From positions 1-39,987 of the forward strand of contig OODV01000284.1 in NCBI GenBank assembly GCA_900299555.1: a stretch of DNA of 39,987 bases, in the 5' to 3' direction. Shown piece after piece: positions 35,271-39,987 of the stretch. Each line of letters starts with the position of its first letter. The first letter of the stretch is position 1. The notes below the pieces were generated by a model. That model saw only the letters and a list, made by a program, of their open reading frames with translations. It made no database searches and was not told the DNA's origin. The DNA comes from an uncultured Endozoicomonas sp. Its GTDB lineage: Bacteria > Pseudomonadota > Gammaproteobacteria > Pseudomonadales > Endozoicomonadaceae. Both the position numbers and the translations under genes were made by a program.

Positions 35271-37253
35271 ATGATGACCCATATTACCGCTCTGCGAAAT
35301 ACCCTACCTAAAAAGCTGCCTGCCATCGCCATGGCAGCGCTTATTCCCGTTTTTATTACTGCCTGTTCATCTCAGCCAAAGGGAACACTACCTCTAGCGG
35401 TTTCCTCCATTAAGAGTATTGATCAACAACTGGCCGAGGCTGAGAAGCTCAGTTATCCAGAGCGGGCCAGCCTTACTCTGGAAATCACCAGAGAATTGAT
35501 TAACAAGGACCCGGCCCGCACCCAAAAAATTCTGAAACAGATGCCCTATGAGCAACTGCCAAAGCGGATTCAGGCAGAACTGGCTGTTCAGCAGGCCCAG
35601 ATTGCCCAGATCAATCATCAGGACTGGGCTATCTTTGAGTGGCTCGACCGCGAAGCGGTCATCATCAGTAACGATACCTACATTAACGCCCAGACCCATA
35701 TTCTGAAAGCACTGGCCTATTCAAGATTTGGTGAATATCAGGCCTCATTGGATGAGTGGCTGCTGGCAGGCCCCTACCTGACCGAAGCAGAGCGAGAGCC
35801 TCATTACGACAGTTTCTGGCAGACACTCCTGCATGTTCCTGCGGAGCGGCTGAATAACCTTTATAAGCAGGAAAAGTCACAAAAGCTTAAAGGCTGGCTG
35901 GCTCTTGCATTAATTTATCAGAGCGGTCGCAGTCTGGACCAGCAACTCACCGGACTTGAACAATGGAAGCGGGACTGGGCATCCCACCCTGCACACCAAT
36001 ACCTGCCTCGAGACTTTGAGGCACTGAAGAGCAGCTCAGCGGAGCGCCCTGACAAAATTGCCGTATTACTGCCACTGTCTGGAAGACTGGGCAAAGTAGG
36101 AGAAGCGGTTCGTGACGGTATGCTAGCCTCCCATTATGAGGCCATGAACAAGAACGAGCCTCTCCCTGAGCTCCAGTTTTATAACACCCAAAGCGGCAAC
36201 ATTAATGATCTGGCCTCCAAGGCTATTGATGAAGGCGCACAACTGATTATTGGCCCGCTGAACAAAAGCCGGGTAAAAGAATTAAATACTGATATTACTA
36301 ATCGCATCCCGGTTTTGGCGCTGAATTATCTGGATGACACTCCCAACCAGCCTTCACCTGCCGGAACACCCATACCACCCAGTAGCCACCGAACAGGCCT
36401 TTACCAATTCGGACTCTCTGCAGAAGATGAAGCTATTATGGCAGCAGAACGAGCACAGCTGGATGGGCACCGAACCGCAATTATCATTACACCAAATACC
36501 GAGTGGGGCAAAAAAATCAATACCACCTTCAAGGCCAAGTGGCTGGAACTGGGTGGTGAAATTGTCGGCTCCGGTGAGTTTGATGCAAAAACCCAGTTCA
36601 GCAGCCTTGCTGGCTGGTTGTTACACACGGACCAGAGCGAAGCACGACACAGGCAACTTAACCGCTTGCTTGGAGAACAGCTTGGATTCCAAGCTCGGCG
36701 CCGCCAGGATGTCGATATGGTATTGATTGGTGCCAACCCACAGGAAGCCAGGCAACTCAAACCAGCCCTGGCCTATCAATACGCTGGCAACGTGCCAGTG
36801 TACGCAACATCCAGTGCGTTCTCAGGCACCACCAACACCAACCAGGACCAAGATATGGACGGCATTCGGGCTCCCATTATGCCATGGCTGATTCCCGGAA
36901 CCTCAAGCCAACTGGAACAACAGATCAACACCCTCTGGAAACAATCCAGAGGCCAGCTTGGGACGCTTTACGCCCTGGGCGCTGACGCCTACAAGCTCTA
37001 CCCAAGACTCCAGCAGCTTTCAAGCTTACAGGGCAGTCAGCTGCAAGGACTAACAGGCTCTCTGAGCATTACTCCGAATGGAAAAGTCCATCGCGAGCTT
37101 TCCTGGCAGATATTTAGAAATGGCCGGCTTACCCCGCTCCCCATCGTTAAACCAAAAATAGCCGAAAGCCAGCTCTCTGGAAAAAACAGAGCGATCAAAC
37201 CAGCCCTCACCAACAATCCTGCTCTCTATGCCCTGGACGCTCAATCTCAGTAA
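35271..37253 (+). CDS. lpoA: Penicillin-binding protein activator LpoA
   Basis: LpoA is an outer-membrane lipoprotein that reaches through the periplasm to activate PBP1A. The signal sequence ends in the lipobox ITAC with Cys32 as the lipid anchor. Residues about 45-245 form a helical TPR-like domain, and residues about 260-640 resemble a periplasmic-binding-protein fold (KIAVLLPLSGRLGKVGEAVRDG). The 660-residue length fits the family. The first two codons are both ATG and there is no clear Shine-Dalgarno. It starts the lpoA-yraN-diaA-dolP series as in E. coli, and its end overlaps yraN by 26 bases. Confidence 0.95.
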   Translation: MMTHITALRNTLPKKLPAIAMAALIPVFITACSSQPKGTLPLAVSSIKSIDQQLAEAEKLSYPERASLTLEITRELINKDPARTQKILKQMPYEQLPKRIQAELAVQQAQIAQINHQDWAIFEWLDREAVIISNDTYINAQTHILKALAYSRFGEYQASLDEWLLAGPYLTEAEREPHYDSFWQTLLHVPAERLNNLYKQEKSQKLKGWLALALIYQSGRSLDQQLTGLEQWKRDWASHPAHQYLPRDFEALKSSSAERPDKIAVLLPLSGRLGKVGEAVRDGMLASHYEAMNKNEPLPELQFYNTQSGNINDLASKAIDEGAQLIIGPLNKSRVKELNTDITNRIPVLALNYLDDTPNQPSPAGTPIPPSSHRTGLYQFGLSAEDEAIMAAERAQLDGHRTAIIITPNTEWGKKINTTFKAKWLELGGEIVGSGEFDAKTQFSSLAGWLLHTDQSEARHRQLNRLLGEQLGFQARRRQDVDMVLIGANPQEARQLKPALAYQYAGNVPVYATSSAFSGTTNTNQDQDMDGIRAPIMPWLIPGTSSQLEQQINTLWKQSRGQLGTLYALGADAYKLYPRLQQLSSLQGSQLQGLTGSLSITPNGKVHRELSWQIFRNGRLTPLPIVKPKIAESQLSGKNRAIKPALTNNPALYALDAQSQ

Positions 37254-37602
37254 TAGGAAAGGAGCCCTGGCAGAAAAAAGCGCCTTGCTGTATTTAAAAC
37301 AGCAAGGCCTTGTGCTTCTGCACACTAACTTTGCCTGCAAATCAGGTGAAGTTGACCTGATCATGCTGGATCAATCCACCCTGGTTTTTATTGAAGTTCG
37401 TTCTCGAGGCAGTTCACGGTTCGGTAGTGCGGCCAGCACAATTAATCATACTAAGCAGCAGAAAATCCGAAAGACGGCAGCTGTTTATTTACAGAAATAT
37501 CGTCAGCACAACCACAGGATTTGTCGATTTGATGCAATATCCATTGACAATCATGACGCCAAAGGGCAAAACAGCTTAGAATGGATCAAAAGTGCTTTTT
37601 AA
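37228..37602 (+). CDS. yraN: YraN family (UPF0102) nuclease-like protein
   Basis: This 124-residue protein has the UPF0102 restriction-nuclease-like fold. The catalytic-type residues are Glu41 and Asp43 in SGEVDLIM and Glu56 in VFIEVRSR; the final basic residue is Arg rather than the commoner Lys. FGSAASTINHTKQQKIRKTA is the family helix. Cellular role is not established. It overlaps lpoA by 26 bases and is followed by a structured leader before diaA. Confidence 0.92.
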   Translation: MPWTLNLSNRKGALAEKSALLYLKQQGLVLLHTNFACKSGEVDLIMLDQSTLVFIEVRSRGSSRFGSAASTINHTKQQKIRKTAAVYLQKYRQHNHRICRFDAISIDNHDAKGQNSLEWIKSAF

Positions 37603-37605
37603 AAA

Positions 37606-38302
<697 letters not shown>

Positions 38303-38368
38303 ACTGGAATCTCACCCTCATTTACTCCAAACCATTACTTCATAACATTTATGACCTCAGGGGGAACC

Positions 38369-38941
38369 ATGAAACCTATCGGCATTATACTTCTAACCGG
38401 TTTACTGACCCTGTTAAGTGGCTGCGCAGCATTGGTTGACTCCGTCAACGAAGAGCCAGTCAACATTGATAACAGCAAAAGGACCTGGGGATCCTGGATG
38501 GATGACCAGACCATTGAAACGGTCACAACCGTTAACATCAACAAGGCAGCCCCGGCTCTAAGGCAATCCAGAGTCAAAGTCATCAGCTTCAATGGCATTG
38601 TGTTACTCATCGGACAGGTTCCCGATGAAAGCCTGAAAAACCTGGCCGGTCATACCGCTCAAAACGTTGAAAAAGTCCGTCAGGTTTACAATGAACTGCA
38701 AGTCGGCCCAAACGCAGACATTCTGGTACAAAGCAATGACAGCTGGTTGACCACAAAAATCAAAGCCTCAATGGTGACCAATGAAGCAGTTGTAGCCGAC
38801 AGAATCAAGGTCAACACCGAGCAGGGAACGGTTTACCTTATGGGACTGGTTACTCCAAAGGCAGCACAGGAGGCCGTCTCCATTGCTGCAAACACTTACG
38901 GGGTATCAAGAGTCATTAAGGTGTTTGAGTACATTCAGTAA
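38369..38941 (+). CDS. dolP: Outer membrane lipoprotein DolP (YraP), double BON domain
   Basis: DolP is a lipoprotein with two BON domains that binds anionic phospholipids and supports outer membrane integrity and BAM function. The signal sequence ends in the lipobox LSGC (Cys19 of the chosen start). The two BON domains run about 40-110 and 120-188, with ISFNGIVLLIGQVP and VNTEQGTVYLMGLV as their core strands. The ATG at 38369 has GGGGGA 4 bases upstream and is preferred to the ATG at 38351; it gives 190 residues (E. coli 191). A terminator hairpin follows. Confidence 0.95.
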   Translation: MKPIGIILLTGLLTLLSGCAALVDSVNEEPVNIDNSKRTWGSWMDDQTIETVTTVNINKAAPALRQSRVKVISFNGIVLLIGQVPDESLKNLAGHTAQNVEKVRQVYNELQVGPNADILVQSNDSWLTTKIKASMVTNEAVVADRIKVNTEQGTVYLMGLVTPKAAQEAVSIAANTYGVSRVIKVFEYIQ

Positions 38942-38954
38942 AAAAACACGCTCT

Positions 38955-38982
38955 AAGACCTGTTCCAGAACAGGTCTTTCCC
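38955..38982 (+). terminator. Terminator hairpin after dolP
   Basis: AAGACCTGTT (38955-38964), CCAG, AACAGGTCTT (38969-38978) form a perfect 10-bp stem, 14 bases after the dolP stop. The trailing sequence TCCCTTC is only moderately T-rich. Confidence 0.65.
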
Positions 38983-39038
38983 TTCAAACAGCTTCCCTCA
39001 AATAGCATAAGCCCTAAAACACAATCACAAACCAATCA

Positions 39039-39052
39039 TTGCTACGGATCAA
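39039..39052 (+). promoter_or_regulatory. FNR-box-like site upstream of grcA
   Basis: TTGCT-ACGG-ATCAA matches nine of ten conserved positions of the FNR consensus TTGAT-N4-ATCAA. It is about 200 bases before grcA, whose E. coli orthologue is induced by low oxygen through FNR and ArcA. A weak -10 (TAATAC, 39101-39106) would place the site near -67. The site has not been tested. The rest of the spacer (39053-39251) also carries the inverted pair GCCATGAAA/TTTCATGGC (39145-39153, 39169-39177). Confidence 0.4.
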
Positions 39053-39251
39053 TAGTTTTCATCACATCACCCATCAAGCTCTCATTTCTTTGATCTCGGC
39101 TAATACCTAGATATTGAAAATCTCATAGCTGATACGATTATCGTGCCATGAAAAGCCATCGTTTCAACTTTCATGGCGATAAGCGAGCGGCGCATTCCGA
39201 TCAGGTAAGCCCTCAAAGCTGTTTGAACTCGAGTATCAAGGGATCAATATA

Positions 39252-39635
39252 ATGAAAGGCATTCAGATTACTGCCAGCGAAAATAGCGCTCTGGTTAACT
39301 CAATCTGGCTGATGGATGAAGCTGCTGGTGAAGCCCGCCTGATCTGCGCCAAAACTGACGAATTCAAGCAGGATGAAGTAGTTTCCCTGGAAAAGCTGGG
39401 TCAGTTCGAATCCCGCGAACTGGATCTGGAAGTTCAGGAAACCACCATCCGCGAAGGTGGCCAGCACTTGAACGTAAACGTTCTCTCCCGTGAAATGCTG
39501 GAAGACGCTGCTGCCAACCCAGAGAAATACCCTTCTCTGACCATCCGTGTTTCCGGCTACGCTGTTCGCTTCAACTCCCTGACGCCAGAACAGCAGCGTG
39601 ACATGATCACACGTACTTTCACTCAAGATATGTGA
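39252..39635 (+). CDS. grcA: Autonomous glycyl radical cofactor GrcA
   Basis: GrcA (YfiD) is a spare glycyl-radical domain that repairs pyruvate formate-lyase damaged by oxygen. The C-terminal part is nearly identical to the end of Pfl[31 protein letters not shown] (residues 92-111) and [10 protein letters not shown]. The radical residue is Gly102 in VSGYAV. It has 127 residues, the same as E. coli. AAGGGA lies 8 bases before the ATG. Its presence implies fermentative or facultative anaerobic metabolism with Pfl elsewhere in the genome. Confidence 0.97.
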   Translation: MKGIQITASENSALVNSIWLMDEAAGEARLICAKTDEFKQDEVVSLEKLGQFESRELDLEVQETTIREGGQHLNVNVLSREMLEDAAANPEKYPSLTIRVSGYAVRFNSLTPEQQRDMITRTFTQDM

Positions 39636-39663
39636 TTACACGCTAAATATAATCTTAGCCCTT

Positions 39664-39694
39664 CCGCCTGTGTCTTGGTACACAGGCGGTTTTT
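39664..39694 (+). terminator. Intrinsic terminator of grcA
   Basis: CCGCCTGTGT (39664-39673) and ACACAGGCGG (39680-39689) form a perfect 10-bp stem with a 6-base loop, followed by five T residues. It is about 30 bases after the grcA stop. Confidence 0.92.
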
Positions 39695-39826
39695 AGATAA
39701 TTCAAGAACAAGAGCAATACAGTCAGAATCTCCTCCCCTACCCTATAGCTTCCAAACCATATAGACCAAAAGGAACTTTTTCTAACATTTGTAATCCATG
39801 CAAGTGAGTCCGAAGTTTGTTTTTTT

Positions 39827-39987
39827 GGTAGAGGTTCAGAGGAGTTGATAGTGCTCTCGGTAGATAAATTCTCCGATTACTTTATCGTGAACTTCTTCTG
39901 ATCTTGAAAAGCAAATAGATCGTCGAGCCAACCTCTTCAGACGTGTCCTGAAATTCAGGTTCTGCCTCTCTATACGCTGAGTAAAAT
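39827..39987 (-). mobile_element. IS1-family insertion sequence, 3' part (cut by window edge)
   Basis: The inward sequence from 39827 starts GGTAGAGG and reaches GTTGATAGTG at base 18, matching the length and end of the IS1 right terminal repeat (GGTAATG... TTGATAGTG). About 15 of 23 bases match the other end at 222. Seven T residues lie directly outside (39820-39826). The orientation is the same as that of the element at the left edge. Confidence 0.8.
39836..39987 (-). CDS. IS1-family transposase InsB, C-terminal fragment
   Basis: The minus strand is open from the window edge to a TGA at 39838-39836, giving 49 residues. FTQRIERQNLNFRTRLKRL and EEVHDKVIGEFI are the C-terminal part of the IS1 transposase; the catalytic Glu of the DDE triad lies in the IERQNL segment. 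The stop lies inside the terminal repeat, as in IS1. The upstream part is beyond the window. Confidence 0.87.
   Translation of the reverse strand, partial: FTQRIERQNLNFRTRLKRLARRSICFSRSEEVHDKVIGEFIYREHYQLL

Noticed and set aside
34915..35274. A 119-codon plus-strand frame just before lpoA
   Set aside because: It starts inside the C39-like gene on the other strand, has no ribosome binding site or recognisable domain, and ends at the lpoA start; it is most likely chance.

Overview
The window looks like chromosomal DNA of a gammaproteobacterium. The gene orders rluD-pgeF divergent from bamD, lpoA-yraN-diaA-dolP, and rnpB-mraZ followed by a complete division and cell wall (dcw) cluster are all typical of that class. 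The protein sequences, GrcA, the IS1-family elements and the scattered effector-like orphan ORFs suggest a host-associated marine member of the Oceanospirillales, perhaps Endozoicomonas-like. That placement is inferred from recall and was not tested by any search.

Layout. Bases 1-222 are the 5' end of an IS1-family element (minus strand), followed by an orphan cysteine-rich ORF. From 789 to 4098 lie pgeF and rluD (minus), then bamD and yacG (plus). A low-density stretch (4099-5878) holds a coiled-coil orphan gene that seems to be cut by an in-frame stop. From 5879 to 10901 the minus strand carries a Nudix/thiamine-phosphate-synthase-like fusion, argJ and secA. From 10902 to 13749 there is an accessory-looking interval with an orphan ORF, a 106-bp near-palindrome resembling a MITE, and an M23 peptidase gene. 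From 13750 to 32058 the minus strand holds lpxC, ftsZ, ftsA, ftsQ, ddl, murC, murG, ftsW, murD, mraY, murF, murE, ftsI, ftsL, rsmH and mraZ. The cluster is read from a sigma70-like promoter followed by five TGG triplets at exact 10-bp spacing, which fits an MraZ autoregulatory operator. RNase P RNA (rnpB) and rsmI follow, then an orphan ORF with the sequence marks of a C39-like (papain-fold) cysteine peptidase. On the plus strand come lpoA, yraN, diaA, dolP and grcA. The window ends inside the 3' end of a second IS1-family element in the same orientation as the first.

How the genes work together. Most of the window builds the cell envelope. MurC, MurD, MurE, MurF, MraY and MurG make lipid II. 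FtsW, FtsI, FtsL, FtsQ, FtsA and FtsZ use it at the septum. LpoA (PBP1A activator) and the M23 peptidase act in peptidoglycan synthesis and remodelling. LpxC, BamD and DolP serve the outer membrane, and SecA exports the precursors. The housekeeping blocks look intact and tightly coupled, with many ATGA or TGATG overlaps.

The most interesting parts are the insertions between the blocks: three or four orphan ORFs, two of them possible secreted effectors, the large palindrome, a mutually exclusive RNA fold over the ribosome binding region upstream of diaA, and the apparent nonsense codon in the coiled-coil gene. I found no CRISPR array, tRNA, 5S/16S/23S rRNA, prophage or recognised defence system.
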